From: Mesorhizobium sp. PAMC28654
Lineage (GTDB): Bacteria > Pseudomonadota > Alphaproteobacteria > Rhizobiales > Rhizobiaceae
NCBI RefSeq assembly: GCF_020616515.1
Contig: NZ_CP085135.1
Location: 1,488,001-1,552,000 of the forward strand
Direction: 5' to 3'
DNA length: 64,000 nt
Positions 55,423-63,924 of the stretch are shown here, piece after piece. The position numbers and the translations under genes are program-made. A model generated the notes under the pieces. The model was not told where the DNA came from, did no database searches, and saw nothing but the letters and a program-made list of their open reading frames with translations. Positions within the stretch are counted from its first letter, which is position 1. Every line of letters begins with the position of its first letter.

Positions 55423-55784
55423 CCGCGCCAATGGTCCTGGACGGCCCGATGACTGGCGAATGGTTTGTCGCCTATGTCGAGCAGGTTCTCGTGCCGACGC
55501 TGCGGCCCGACGATGTCGTGATCCTCGACAACCTGCCGGCGCACAAAAGCGCAGCCGCCCGTGTGGCGATCGAAGCAACCGGCGCAAGGATGATGTTCCT
55601 CCCGCCCTATTCCCCCGACTTCAACCCGATCGAGAACGCCTTTTCCAAGCTGAAATCGATTCTACGCAAAGCCGCCGCACGAACCGTCGCGGAATTGTGG
55701 GATACCATCAGCGCCGCACTGCCTTGCTTCACACCAACCGAGTGCGCCAACTACTTCGCCGCAACAGGATATGAGCCGGAATGA
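55218..55784 (+). CDS. IS630 transposase catalytic part (orfB), copy B
   Basis: Same 188-codon DDE frame as in copy A, with Asp in VFIDETGAS, Asp in VILDNLPAHK and Glu in NPIENAFSKLK. Its stop overlaps by 14 bp an ATG at 55771 that opens the 3' part of the ATP-grasp gene. Confidence 0.9.
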   Translation: MAARRNAWFDAQPDLDPEHLVFIDETGASTKMARLRGRTKRGMRCRSPIPHGHWKTTTFTGALRLTGMTAPMVLDGPMTGEWFVAYVEQVLVPTLRPDDVVILDNLPAHKSAAARVAIEATGARMMFLPPYSPDFNPIENAFSKLKSILRKAAARTVAELWDTISAALPCFTPTECANYFAATGYEPE

Positions 55785-55797
55785 TCAGATTCTGCTC

Positions 55798-56658
55798 TAT
55801 CACGAGCGGATGCTGTGGCGGAAGATCATCGACCATAACCCGCTGTTCGTGACGTTCACCGACAAGCTTGCGGCCAAGGCTCACATCCAAAAGGCCTGCC
55901 CGGATCTGAAGCTGCCCGCGACGCTCTGGTCCGGTCACGATCCCGCCGATATTCCCCCGGCTCTGTTCGATGGCGACGTGGTGATCAAGGTCAACCACGG
56001 CTGCGCAATGAACATCTTCGTATCGGGCGGTCCGCCGGATCACGCCGCTATTATAAGCCAGACGAAGCGATGGCTCAGAAAGCCGTTCGGGCAGCGCGAC
56101 GGCGAATGGGCCTATTGGCCGATCAAGCCGACAGTCCTCGTCGAGGAGAAGCTCAGCCTAAGCGGCGGAAGAATCGCCACCGATATCAACGTCCATGTCT
56201 GCGGGGGCGTCGTCTGCCACGTATGGGTCGAGGACCGACAGGCGGATCGCTCCGTGCTCTTTGACCGGAATGCAAATCCGCTGCCTGGGCGCGATCCCGA
56301 TTATCCGCGCGAGGACCAGGCGCTGCCTGTCAACAAGCGCCTAGTCGACTTCGTGCGAGAAGCCATCGCCATTGCGCCGCGTCTTGCCGCCGATCTCGAC
56401 TACATTCGCATCGACTTTCTGGTCACGGACGAGCAGCTTTTTGCAGGCGAGATCGTCGTCTACACGGCCGCAGGCTACGCAACCTGGACCAATCCGGATA
56501 TCGCGCGCGAGATCGAACGTCACTGGCATATTGAGAAGTCCGACTACATGAGGCGGAGCCACCTCGGTCCAGCACGACTTTACGCTGAAGCACTCCTGGC
56601 CAAATGCTTGTCCGATTTCGGCAACGACGAGGCTTTGGAGGCTGGCAGCAAGGACTGA
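55798..56658 (+). pseudogene. TupA-like ATP-grasp gene, 3' fragment
   Basis: The C-terminal 85 percent of a TupA-like ATP-grasp protein. It begins at YHERMLWRKIIDHNPLFVTF and has TDKLAAKAHI, KVNHGCAMNIF, VLVEEKLS and the YIRIDFLVTDEQLFAGEIVVY metal- and ATP-binding core, so the catalytic region is intact. Members are linked to capsule or teichuronopeptide-type modification of polysaccharides. An ATG inside the right end of the element (55771) is in frame with this part and would give a 295-residue product with MSRNDQILL from the IS at its N-terminus. Whether that is made or active is unknown. A 48-residue N-terminal part is missing. Confidence 0.88.
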
Positions 56659-56669
56659 CCCTGGGCGAC

Positions 56670-56972
56670 CTATCGCCGACTGAGCAGCAAGCTTGCTGCC
56701 AGCCCAACCACAACAAGCCCCACCACCGCAGCCTTGGCAGGATGGTCACGCGCTGTCTTTTCGATAACCCTGCCTTGCCGCCTGATCGCCGGCAACGTAT
56801 CGCCGATACGCTCGGCAAGGCTGGAATAGTAATCCGAGGCGGCGTCCCGCCCATCCTCGTAATAGGCACCACCACGCTTGGCGATCGCCTTCCTAAGCGT
56901 CGCCAATTCCCTGGAAAGAGCCGTGACCTGTTTTGCCAGGTCTATGTCGGAGATGGTCGAAAGCGATGCCAT
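56670..56972 (-). CDS. DUF883/ElaB-like membrane-anchored protein
   Basis: A 100-residue protein with a helical, charged N-terminal two-thirds (LAKQVTALSRELATLRKAIA) and a C-terminal membrane helix AAVVGLVVVGLAASLLLSRR. This design matches the DUF883/ElaB group of ribosome- or membrane-associated small proteins. It is convergent with the ATP-grasp gene, 11 bp away. The precise role is unknown. Confidence 0.72.
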   Translation of the reverse strand: MASLSTISDIDLAKQVTALSRELATLRKAIAKRGGAYYEDGRDAASDYYSSLAERIGDTLPAIRRQGRVIEKTARDHPAKAAVVGLVVVGLAASLLLSRR

Positions 56973-57112
56973 TATGTGTTTCCTTCATATGCTGAGGGAA
57001 ACGTAACGCGTGACCTCAAGACCGGTTCCGGTTTTGGAAAATGCGAGAACGCCACTGCCCCTGATGCGCGGGGCAAGGCAATCGATCGCACCTGAACCAG
57101 GAGACGTTGGCC

Positions 57113-57655
57113 TCAGCGCACCTGGTCGAGCAGGCGCTTGCATTCCAAAAGGTCGAACAGCGCCTCCTGCAGCAGCGCGCGGTTATCACGCGAAAGTTTT
57201 GACGCGCCCGGCATGACTGGACCGTCCTCATCGGTCTTGCCCAGGCCGAAAAACCGTCGGCTGGGTTTCACCTTGGGTTGGCCGACCAGCATTTCATCGT
57301 CGGCTCCACGCGGCTGGGCGGCCGGCGTCAGTGGCACCGCATCGGCTTGCCGGCGCTGCGAGATCGCCTCGACGGCCGCCATGTCGCCATTGCCGATCGC
57401 GACCAGAAACTGATTGCCGTTCTCCCTCAGCAGCTTCTGCACGCCTTTGATGGTGTACCCCTGGTCGTAGAGCATGTGGCGAATGCCCTTGATCAGTTCG
57501 ACATCCTGCGGCCGGTAGTAGCGGCGGCCGCCGCCGCGCTTCATCGGCTTGATCTGGTTGAAACGTGTTTCCCAGAAGCGCAGCACATGCTGCGGCAAAT
57601 CGAGATCTTCGGCGACCTCGCTGATGGTGCGGAAGGCATCGGGGCTCTTGTCCAT
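57113..57655 (-). CDS. MerR-family transcriptional regulator
   Basis: A 180-residue regulator. The winged-helix N-terminus reads [20 protein letters not shown], then [20 protein letters not shown] and [20 protein letters not shown], the classic MerR two-helix-turn-helix layout. The C-terminal effector part is low in Cys and mostly helical, so it does not look like a metal sensor. It follows ihfA in the same direction; this pair is standard in Rhizobiales. Targets are unknown. Confidence 0.9.
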   Translation of the reverse strand: MDKSPDAFRTISEVAEDLDLPQHVLRFWETRFNQIKPMKRGGGRRYYRPQDVELIKGIRHMLYDQGYTIKGVQKLLRENGNQFLVAIGNGDMAAVEAISQRRQADAVPLTPAAQPRGADDEMLVGQPKVKPSRRFFGLGKTDEDGPVMPGASKLSRDNRALLQEALFDLLECKRLLDQVR

Positions 57656-57782
57656 GGGCGAATCCTCACGCTGGACGACGATCCGGCCATGCTGCCGAAT
57701 CGGGCATTATTTCAGCGGTTTGTGAAGCAACATTCAAGCCCGGCATCATGATAGAACCGGTTTTCAACCGTCTATTAGACGA

Positions 57783-58106
57783 CTATTTACCAGCCTTGGT
57801 CTTGCTACTCTGGTGCGAACGCAGAATTCTGCTCTTCAGCACGTTCGACGACTTGAAGGTCATTACCCGGCGCGGCAGGATCGGTACCTCCTCGCCAGTC
57901 TTCGGATTGCGTCCAATACGCTCGTTCTTGGAGCGGACGTGGAACGTCGCGAAGGATGAGAGCTTTACCGTTTCGCCGCGGACGATGGCTTCGCAGATTT
58001 CGTCCAGTACCGCTTCGACAAGTTCGGCCGATTCAGTGCGCGACAGACCGACCTTTCGATACACGGCCTCGGCAAGGTCGGCGCGCGTAAGTGTCTTTCC
58101 CCCCAT
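57783..58106 (-). CDS. ihfA: integration host factor subunit alpha
   Basis: A 107-residue DNA-bending protein. [20 protein letters not shown] opens it, and the beta-arm [20 protein letters not shown] holds the proline that kinks DNA. The C-terminal extension [12 protein letters not shown] is longer than in E. coli, as usual in rhizobia. It pairs with IhfB (not in the window) in replication, recombination and transcription. It lies between fabH and the MerR gene. Confidence 0.96.
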   Translation of the reverse strand: MGGKTLTRADLAEAVYRKVGLSRTESAELVEAVLDEICEAIVRGETVKLSSFATFHVRSKNERIGRNPKTGEEVPILPRRVMTFKSSNVLKSRILRSHQSSKTKAGK

Positions 58107-58208
58107 GCGACCGTCCCATCAGCTCAAAACACAAAATCTGCACAACAACGGCAGAGCCTAAGTAATTGATCCGGCAAGGTCAAGGACCGAAACCGGACCG
58201 TTCAGCAC

Positions 58209-59180
58209 TTACCAGCGAACCAGGACCGCGCCCCAGGTGAAGCCGCCGCCCATTGCCTCCAGCAGCACCAGATCGCCCTTCTTGATGCGACCGTCGGCGA
58301 CGGCCACCGAAAGCGCCAACGGCACCGAAGCAGCCGAGGTGTTACCGTGCAAATTGACGGTCACCACAACCTTTTGCTCGGCTATCCCGAGCTTCTTGGC
58401 CGAAGCGTCAATAATCCGTTTATTGGCCTGATGCGGAACGAACCAGTCCAGATCATCGGCGGTAATGCCGGCGGCTGAGAACGTCGCCTCGATGACGTCG
58501 GTGATCATGCCGACCGCATGCTTGAAGACCTCGCGGCCTTCCATCCTCAGATGACCGACGGTTCCGGTCGTCGATGGCCCGCCATCGACGAACAGTTTGT
58601 CCTTGTGGGTGCCGTCCGAGCGCAGGCTGGCTGCCAGCACGCCATGATCGGCGATGTCGCCAGTCCCCTCGCCCGCCTCAAGCACCAGTGCACCGGCACC
58701 GTCGCCAAACAGCACGCAGGTCGAGCGGTCGTTCCAGTCCAGAATGCGCGAAAACGTCTCGGAGCCGATCACCAGAACCCGTTTGGCCATCCCGCCACGG
58801 ATATAAAGGTCGGCGGTCGTCACAGCATAGACAAAGCCCGAGCACACCGCCTGCATGTCGAAGGCAAAGCCGTGATGCATGCCGAGCCGGTTCTGGATTT
58901 CGACGGCGGTCGCCGGAAAAGTGTTGTTCGGCGTCGAGGTCGCCAGCACGATGAGGTCGATGTCGGCGGGCGTCAGGCCGGCATTGTCAAGCGCCGCACG
59001 CGCCGCCGCCTCCCCAAGTGAAGCCGTCGTCTCGTCATCCCCTGCGATATGCCGCTGGCGGATGCCAGTGCGCTGGGCGATCCATTCGTCGGAGGTCTCG
59101 ACCATGCCTTCAAAATCGGCATTCTTCATGATGCGGCGGGGCAGCGCGGCGCCTATGCCGCGCACGACTGATCTGATCAA
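58209..59180 (-). CDS. fabH: 3-oxoacyl-ACP synthase III
   Basis: A 323-residue KAS III. The active-site Cys113 is in [11 protein letters not shown], the His in [12 protein letters not shown] and the Asn in [11 protein letters not shown]. It condenses acetyl-CoA with malonyl-ACP to begin fatty acid synthesis. It begins 9 bp after plsX ends, so both are one operon; ihfA follows after 102 bp. Confidence 0.97.
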   Translation of the reverse strand: MIRSVVRGIGAALPRRIMKNADFEGMVETSDEWIAQRTGIRQRHIAGDDETTASLGEAAARAALDNAGLTPADIDLIVLATSTPNNTFPATAVEIQNRLGMHHGFAFDMQAVCSGFVYAVTTADLYIRGGMAKRVLVIGSETFSRILDWNDRSTCVLFGDGAGALVLEAGEGTGDIADHGVLAASLRSDGTHKDKLFVDGGPSTTGTVGHLRMEGREVFKHAVGMITDVIEATFSAAGITADDLDWFVPHQANKRIIDASAKKLGIAEQKVVVTVNLHGNTSAASVPLALSVAVADGRIKKGDLVLLEAMGGGFTWGAVLVRW

Positions 59181-59189
59181 GGCTTTTCC

Positions 59190-60260
59190 CTATTCCTTTG
59201 CGTCGGTAACGACGTCGGATTTCCTGTTTATCTGGGCATGCGGATTGCGCGCATGGAACAGATCGAGGTCCGCTTCGATGCGATCAAGCAGATTGTTGCG
59301 CACCATGTCGTACCCAAGCTCGATCGCTGCCGCGAAGCCATCCGAATCCGCTCCGCCGTGGCTTTTCACCACGATACCGTTCAGCCCGAGAAAGACGCCG
59401 CCGTTGGAACGGCCGACATCCATTTTCTCGCGCAGCCGGTCGAAGGCGCCCTTGGCGAAGATATAGCCGATCTTGGCCATCAGCGTGCGGCTCATGGCGG
59501 CGCGCAGGTAGCCGGCGATTTGCCTTGCCGTGCCTTCCGCCGTCTTCAACGCGATGTTGCCGGCAAAGCCTTCCGTCACCACCACGTCGACAGTGCCCTT
59601 GCCGATATCGTCTCCCTCGACAAAACCGTGATAGCGCATCGAGGCCATATTGGCTTCGCGCAGCATGCGCCCGGCTTCCTTGACCTCTTCCTGGCCCTTG
59701 ATCTCCTCGACGCCGACATTGAGCAGGCCAACTGTCGGCCTCTCGATGCCGAAAATCGAGCGCGCCATGCCGGTGCCGAGAATGGCGAAATCGATAAGCT
59801 GATGCGCATCGGCGCCGATGGTCGCGCCAACATCCAGCACCACGCTCTCGCCGCGCACCGTCGGCCAGATCGCCGCGATGGCCGGGCGGTCGATCGTCGC
59901 CATCGTGCGCAGGCAGAATTTCGACATAGCCATCAGCGCGCCGGTGTTGCCGGCCGAGATACAGGCATCCGCCGTGCCAGATTTGACCGCCTCGATCGCC
60001 TTCCACATTGATGACTTCCAGCGGCCGTGGCGCAGCGCCTGGCTCGGCTTGTCGTCCATCCGAACTGATATCTCGCAGTGGAAGAACTCGCTGATTTCAG
60101 CAAGTTTGGGATATTTGGCGAGTTCCGGGCGAACCAACTCCTCGCGACCGTAGATAATGAAGCGGATGTCGGGACGACGAGTCGCAACCGTCATGAGCGC
60201 CGGTATGATCACGCCTGGTCCGTGATCGCCGCCCATGGCATCGATGGAAATCCTGATCAC
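59190..60260 (-). CDS. plsX: phosphate acyltransferase PlsX
   Basis: A 356-residue PlsX. It begins [20 protein letters not shown], with [14 protein letters not shown] and [17 protein letters not shown] and [20 protein letters not shown] as family motifs. It makes acyl phosphate from acyl-ACP for the first step of phospholipid synthesis. It is followed closely by fabH, the conserved pair, and lies 101 bp after the DUF177 gene. Confidence 0.97.
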   Translation of the reverse strand: MIRISIDAMGGDHGPGVIIPALMTVATRRPDIRFIIYGREELVRPELAKYPKLAEISEFFHCEISVRMDDKPSQALRHGRWKSSMWKAIEAVKSGTADACISAGNTGALMAMSKFCLRTMATIDRPAIAAIWPTVRGESVVLDVGATIGADAHQLIDFAILGTGMARSIFGIERPTVGLLNVGVEEIKGQEEVKEAGRMLREANMASMRYHGFVEGDDIGKGTVDVVVTEGFAGNIALKTAEGTARQIAGYLRAAMSRTLMAKIGYIFAKGAFDRLREKMDVGRSNGGVFLGLNGIVVKSHGGADSDGFAAAIELGYDMVRNNLLDRIEADLDLFHARNPHAQINRKSDVVTDAKE

Positions 60261-60361
60261 GCGGTATTCATCTCACAGTTTGCTGGGCGGTCGCCAAGGT
60301 TTGGCGAAAATAGCGTTTTTGGGCTGTCGCACAACCGACTTTTCTTCAATCAGGTCGGGTT

Positions 60362-60909
60362 TCAGGATTTTCCCAGCAGGGATCGCAGCTTTTGCTGAAA
60401 TTCGTTCTCCTCGGGCCCGGTATCGTCAACGGCCTCGATCGATACGCCTTGCTTGCGGGGGTAAGGGTCGATCGCCAATCCAAAAACTGTTCGGCCAGCG
60501 CACCGACATCGATCGTGTCACCTGAAAAAGTCTCCGGGCTATCCGGCCCCTCGGCGTCGAGGAGGATTTCGCCACCGCCTTCAAACCCCTGCCGCCCGAG
60601 CTTTGACGCTTCCGGCAGAAACAGTGCTTCGACCTCTTCGTCGATATGCGCTTGGACCGGGTCGAGAGTGACGATACAGGCCTGGATAATGTCAGCTTCG
60701 ACATGGCCACTGACCTTCACGCCGTTGCGCTTCCACGGGGCTACCAGGAGCTCGGCGCGATACTTCTCGACCGAAAGCAGTTCGTGCCCCGCAGCCAATG
60801 CCGCGCGTTGGGCGGCATCCGCCTCGATGACAACCGATAGCCCCTTGTGCGGCAAGCGGCCAACGTTTGCCATGAAAGAGACCGGGCCTTGCGGGTCTGA
60901 ATGTTTCAT
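60362..60909 (-). pseudogene. DUF177 (YceD) family gene with a one-base frameshift
   Basis: The gene starts at 60909 after a perfect AAGGAGG and encodes a DUF177 protein with VSGHVEADIIQACIVTLDPV and EEVEALFLPEA. At a run of five T (60482-60486 on the opposite strand as A5) the conserved tail leaves the frame: CAGTTTTTGG should read CAG TTT TTT GGA, giving QFFGLAIDPYPRK and a normal end EFQQKLRSLLGKS at the TGA at 60362. As written the first frame ends in an unrelated tail. One missing T is enough to explain it. The complete protein would have 182 residues and sits upstream of plsX as expected. Confidence 0.88.
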
Positions 60910-60920
60910 TCGATCCTCCT

Positions 60921-61463
60921 TCAGCCAGCCTTGGCTACGGGAAACGTCACCGTCCCCGAAACAATCGATTCGGACTGCTGCGCCGCCAGTCCCTTGTTGG
61001 CGTCGCCGACATAGGCGGCCAGTTGCGACGCTTCGGACCACACGCCGGCATCCGGCCTGACATTGCGGGCAAGAGCGGCGGCGAGCGCGTCGCGGTCGTC
61101 ACGCTCCAGCGCGTCGTCATAGGCCGCGGTGCGACCATAGAACATTTTAGCCAGCTTCTTCATGCGCTTCGGCACGCCAACGTCGCCGATTCCCAGCTCC
61201 CGCAATGAATGCTCGACATCCATGAAGAACTCATCGATCAGCACTTGCGCCACCTCGGCCGCGGCACCGCCCTCGCCGCGCAGCCGGTGCTGGAACAGAA
61301 ACATATGCAGCGACAACATCTCGAAACGGCCGAGCGGCGTGTCCGGCACATTCCAGTCGGAATAAAACACAGTCTGCCGCGCCGCCGCCACGATTTGTGC
61401 GTAGAGCGCCTCGGTGATAGCGCGGTTGGCTTGGCGTTCGCGGCCAAAAAGGCGCTGGAACAT
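60921..61463 (-). CDS. ubiquinol-cytochrome c chaperone family protein (CBP3-like)
   Basis: A 180-residue protein beginning MFQRLFGRERQANRAITEAL, with NVPDTPLGRFEMLSLHMFLF and LIDEFFMDVEHSLRELGIGD, the CBP3/UQCC domain, and GVPKRMKKLAKMFYGRTAAY. It is thought to assist assembly of the cytochrome bc1 complex. It precedes the DUF177 gene by 11 bp and is divergent from bamE across 113 bp. Confidence 0.92.
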   Translation of the reverse strand: MFQRLFGRERQANRAITEALYAQIVAAARQTVFYSDWNVPDTPLGRFEMLSLHMFLFQHRLRGEGGAAAEVAQVLIDEFFMDVEHSLRELGIGDVGVPKRMKKLAKMFYGRTAAYDDALERDDRDALAAALARNVRPDAGVWSEASQLAAYVGDANKGLAAQQSESIVSGTVTFPVAKAG

Positions 61464-61576
61464 TGGGGATGGTCTCCCGGGACCGTTTGTTGAAGTGGCC
61501 TTGTTGCATCGGCGAGCAAGCTGGTTTACCGGTTTTGCGGCCCAGCGCAAGTTGCGGCGATTTGAGGGAGTTGTTG

Positions 61577-62092
61577 TTGCGCGCGCTGAATTTCAAGTCG
61601 AGCTTTTCGTCCGGGCCGGTCGGCGCGATCTCGCTGCTGATGGTTGTGTCGGCGCTTTCCGCCTGTCACTCGTCCAAAATGTTCGGAGATCTCACTCCGA
61701 GCGAGACGATCACCCAAGGCTACGTCATCGACAAGCAGGCGATCGACCTCGTGCCGGTCGGCTCCAGTCGAGAGCAGGTGCTTCTGGCGCTCGGCACCCC
61801 GTCGACGACGGCAACGTTCGATAACGAGGCCTTTTATTACATTTCGCAAACGCGCAAACGCTACGTCGCCTTCGACAAGCCCAGGCTCGTCGACCAGCAC
61901 GTACTGGCTGTCTATTTTGGCGCCGATGGACGCGTCACCCAGATCGCCAACTACGGCCTGAAGGACGGCAAGGTGTTCGACTTCATCTCGCGCACCACAC
62001 CGACCGGCGGCAAGGACCAGAACTTCCTCAGCCAGATCATCAGCGGCGCCAGCAAGATTGCGCCCGGCATTCCCGGTGGCGGCACGCCCTGA
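61577..62092 (+). CDS. bamE: outer membrane assembly lipoprotein BamE (OmlA/SmpA)
   Basis: About 171 residues. A hydrophobic signal with the lipobox LSAC is followed by the SmpA/OmlA domain: GYVIDKQAIDLVPVGSSREQ, VLLALGTPSTTATFDNEAFY and YFGADGRVTQIANYGLKDG. It is part of the Bam complex that inserts beta-barrels. The start is unclear: three successive TTG codons follow GAGGGAG at 61571-61579, of which 61577 has the best spacing; an ATG at 61463 lies far upstream in the same frame. A terminator follows at 62153. Confidence 0.9.
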   Translation: MRALNFKSSFSSGPVGAISLLMVVSALSACHSSKMFGDLTPSETITQGYVIDKQAIDLVPVGSSREQVLLALGTPSTTATFDNEAFYYISQTRKRYVAFDKPRLVDQHVLAVYFGADGRVTQIANYGLKDGKVFDFISRTTPTGGKDQNFLSQIISGASKIAPGIPGGGTP

Positions 62093-62152
62093 TCCTTCAG
62101 CTCGGCTTCCCTCCAACTTCTCAGGGAAGCAGCAACATCTCAGGCGACCAAG

Positions 62153-62181
62153 AACCCGCGGGAGCGATCCTGCGGGTTTTT
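62153..62181 (+). terminator. rho-independent terminator of bamE
   Basis: AACCCGC pairs with GCGGGTT, with an inner GGA/TCC stem around GCGA, followed by T5. A near-copy in the opposite orientation is found at 63871-63900. Confidence 0.88.
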
Positions 62182-62276
62182 GTTTAGACCATTCCGACGC
62201 GCCCAATGCCGACACTTTGATTTGCCCGCCAAGGGGCAACCTCGTATCAACGCGCCGCAATGGCTGGGGAGCCTGA

Positions 62277-62822
62277 ATGAGCAGCGGAGATCGTCAAAAA
62301 CCAGAAGGATGGATGGCGATTGGAACGCCAGACCGGCAGACCGTCACGGCTGATTGGATGCCGATCGATGCTCCGGCAATAGACGGCGTCCTGATCAAGG
62401 AGATCAGATCGGTTGCGACGTCCACCGGCTATCTGACGGAAATCTACCGCGAGGAATGAGGGCTCGATTCGCTGCCGGTTGGCCAGGTATTCCAGCGCAC
62501 CCTATACCCCGGATCCGTGACCGGCTGGCACGCGCATGCGGTGACGTTGGATCGGCTTTTCTGCTGCGCCGGCAGCATTCGCATATCGCTTTACGACGGA
62601 AGAAAGGCTTCCCCCAGTTTTGGCGCGGTCTGGCACAAGATCGTCGGCCCGTTGCGCCCGGCGGTCGTTGTCATCCCGCCGGGCGTATGGCACGGCATCA
62701 CCGCACTCGGGCCTGAGACCGCTTTGTTGCTCAATCTCGTCGACAAGGCCTATGCCTTCGAAGACCCCGACCACTGGCGCCTGCCGCCAGATACGGACCT
62801 CATCCCATACAGGCTGGTGTAG
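62277..62822 (+). pseudogene. dTDP-4-dehydrorhamnose 3,5-epimerase-like gene with in-frame TGA
   Basis: A frame of 181 sense codons interrupted by one TGA (62457-62459). Before it: MPIDAPAIDGVLIKEIRSVA ending TEIYREE; after it GLDSLPVGQVFQRTLYPG, then VTGWHAHAVTLDRLFCCAGS with the cupin metal and catalytic His, and LPPDTDLIPYRLV. No base shift is needed. The paralogue at 1015-1581 has Trp at exactly this place (TEVYDPRWGW against TEIYREE-stop-GL), so a TGG to TGA change is the simplest reading. The first product would be 60 residues; a GTG at 62517 could restart the second half. The downstream glycosyltransferase begins 3 bp after the end. Confidence 0.9.
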
Positions 62823-62825
62823 GCC

Positions 62826-63737
62826 TTGAAGCGGCCATGTCAGGTTGACCAGACCAGGTTTCGCGAGCCGCTTGTGTCGGTCGTGATCGCCACGCACAAC
62901 CGGCCGGCGGCCTTGCGGCAGGCGCTCAGGAGCGTGGTGGCCCAGACCCTTCAGGACTGGGAAATTCTCGTTATCGGCGATGGCTGCCGGCCGGACACCG
63001 CCGCCGTCGTCGCTGAATTCAACGATGACCGCATCGCCTACATCGATCTGCCTGTGAATTTTGGCGAACAATCCGGGCCCAACCGGGCGCGCGGGCAATT
63101 TGTCGCCTTGTTGAACCATGACGATCTCTGGTTTCCCGACCATCTCGCGTCGATGACCGGCTGGGTCGATGCAACCGGCGCCGATGTCATCATTGCTCGT
63201 GGTGCCATCATCGAGCCTACGCGGATGAAAGGCGATCCTCTCAAGACCTCGATCTACGGGATGGGCAAGGACGGTTTCTACGATCCCGTCGTCACAGCCG
63301 GATATGGATCGGCACAGATGGTCAGGCGGGCATCGCTGGGTTGGCTCGGCCCATGGCGGCCTGCCAGCGAGTGCTCCTGCGAAAGTTCGCAGGACTGGCT
63401 CTTCCGTGCCTGGCGAAAAGGAGCCGTGATCGCGACCATGCCGCACCTAAGCGTGCTCAGTATCTTCTCCGGCCAGCGCAGTGGCAGTTATGTCGAAGAC
63501 ACGGGAATGGAACAGGAGGAATTTATCAACGGCATGCGAATGCCGGACGACCTGCGCGTCAAAATTCTTGCCGCGGCGGTTGCCCCCTCTCGCCTGAAGA
63601 AATCCAGTTATCTGAAAGGCAGGCTTTGGGCTGCGTGCGGCATCCATCCGAGATCCCTCGAGTTCCGCCGCAACTACGGACGTGGCGCCTTTTGTCTCCA
63701 GACTGAGAGAGATACGCGGCCTGCCGCCCATGCCTGA
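62826..63737 (+). CDS. family 2 glycosyltransferase (GT-A fold), second copy
   Basis: A 303-residue glycosyltransferase starting at a TTG, with VSVVIATHNRPAALRQALRS, then ILVIGDGCRPDTAAVVAEFN and LLNHDDLWFPDHLASM carrying the DxD-like metal motif. It is clearly related to the glycosyltransferase at 1575-2576. Its helix after the first sheet is shorter: GPNRARG stands where the first copy has a longer run (NRNIALREARG). It lacks the SASWR tail. Expression through coupling to the interrupted epimerase-like gene may be reduced. Confidence 0.86.
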   Translation: MKRPCQVDQTRFREPLVSVVIATHNRPAALRQALRSVVAQTLQDWEILVIGDGCRPDTAAVVAEFNDDRIAYIDLPVNFGEQSGPNRARGQFVALLNHDDLWFPDHLASMTGWVDATGADVIIARGAIIEPTRMKGDPLKTSIYGMGKDGFYDPVVTAGYGSAQMVRRASLGWLGPWRPASECSCESSQDWLFRAWRKGAVIATMPHLSVLSIFSGQRSGSYVEDTGMEQEEFINGMRMPDDLRVKILAAAVAPSRLKKSSYLKGRLWAACGIHPRSLEFRRNYGRGAFCLQTERDTRPAAHA

Positions 63738-63870
63738 GCGGGAACCGGATGTAGATGATCTACTGACTATCTACCACAGGCGTAGCAAGCGGGAAGACAC
63801 CGGAAAGTAGCAGCTGCCACGCGCGCGGCGTCCAGATGCCGGGACTAAGCCGCCTGCCACCTGAAATGGA

Positions 63871-63900
63871 AAACCCGCGGGGATCGCTCCCTGCGGGTTT
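63871..63900 (-). terminator. rho-independent terminator of hppA
   Basis: On the minus strand AAACCCGC pairs with GCGGGTTT around a GGGA/TCCC inner stem, with T-rich sequence after it. It lies 25 bp past the hppA stop and is an inverted near-copy of the terminator at 62153-62181. Confidence 0.85.
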
Positions 63901-63924
63901 GTCCATAAACGTTTGTGGAGCCGA

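Larger units (their letters stand above)
54746..55797 (+). mobile_element. IS630-family insertion sequence, copy B
   Basis: A 1052-bp element flanked by TA (54744-54745 and 55798-55799). Terminal inverted repeats match copy A (40822-41875), and the two copies appear identical apart from the A-run, which has six A here (55180-55185) instead of eight. It splits a TupA-like ATP-grasp gene in the same orientation, so the transposase frame runs towards the gene's 3' part. Confidence 0.94.

Noticed and set aside
62457..62459. Selenocysteine insertion at the in-frame TGA
   Set aside because: No bacterial SECIS-like hairpin directly after the TGA could be recognised, and the paralogue has Trp, not Cys, at the position.
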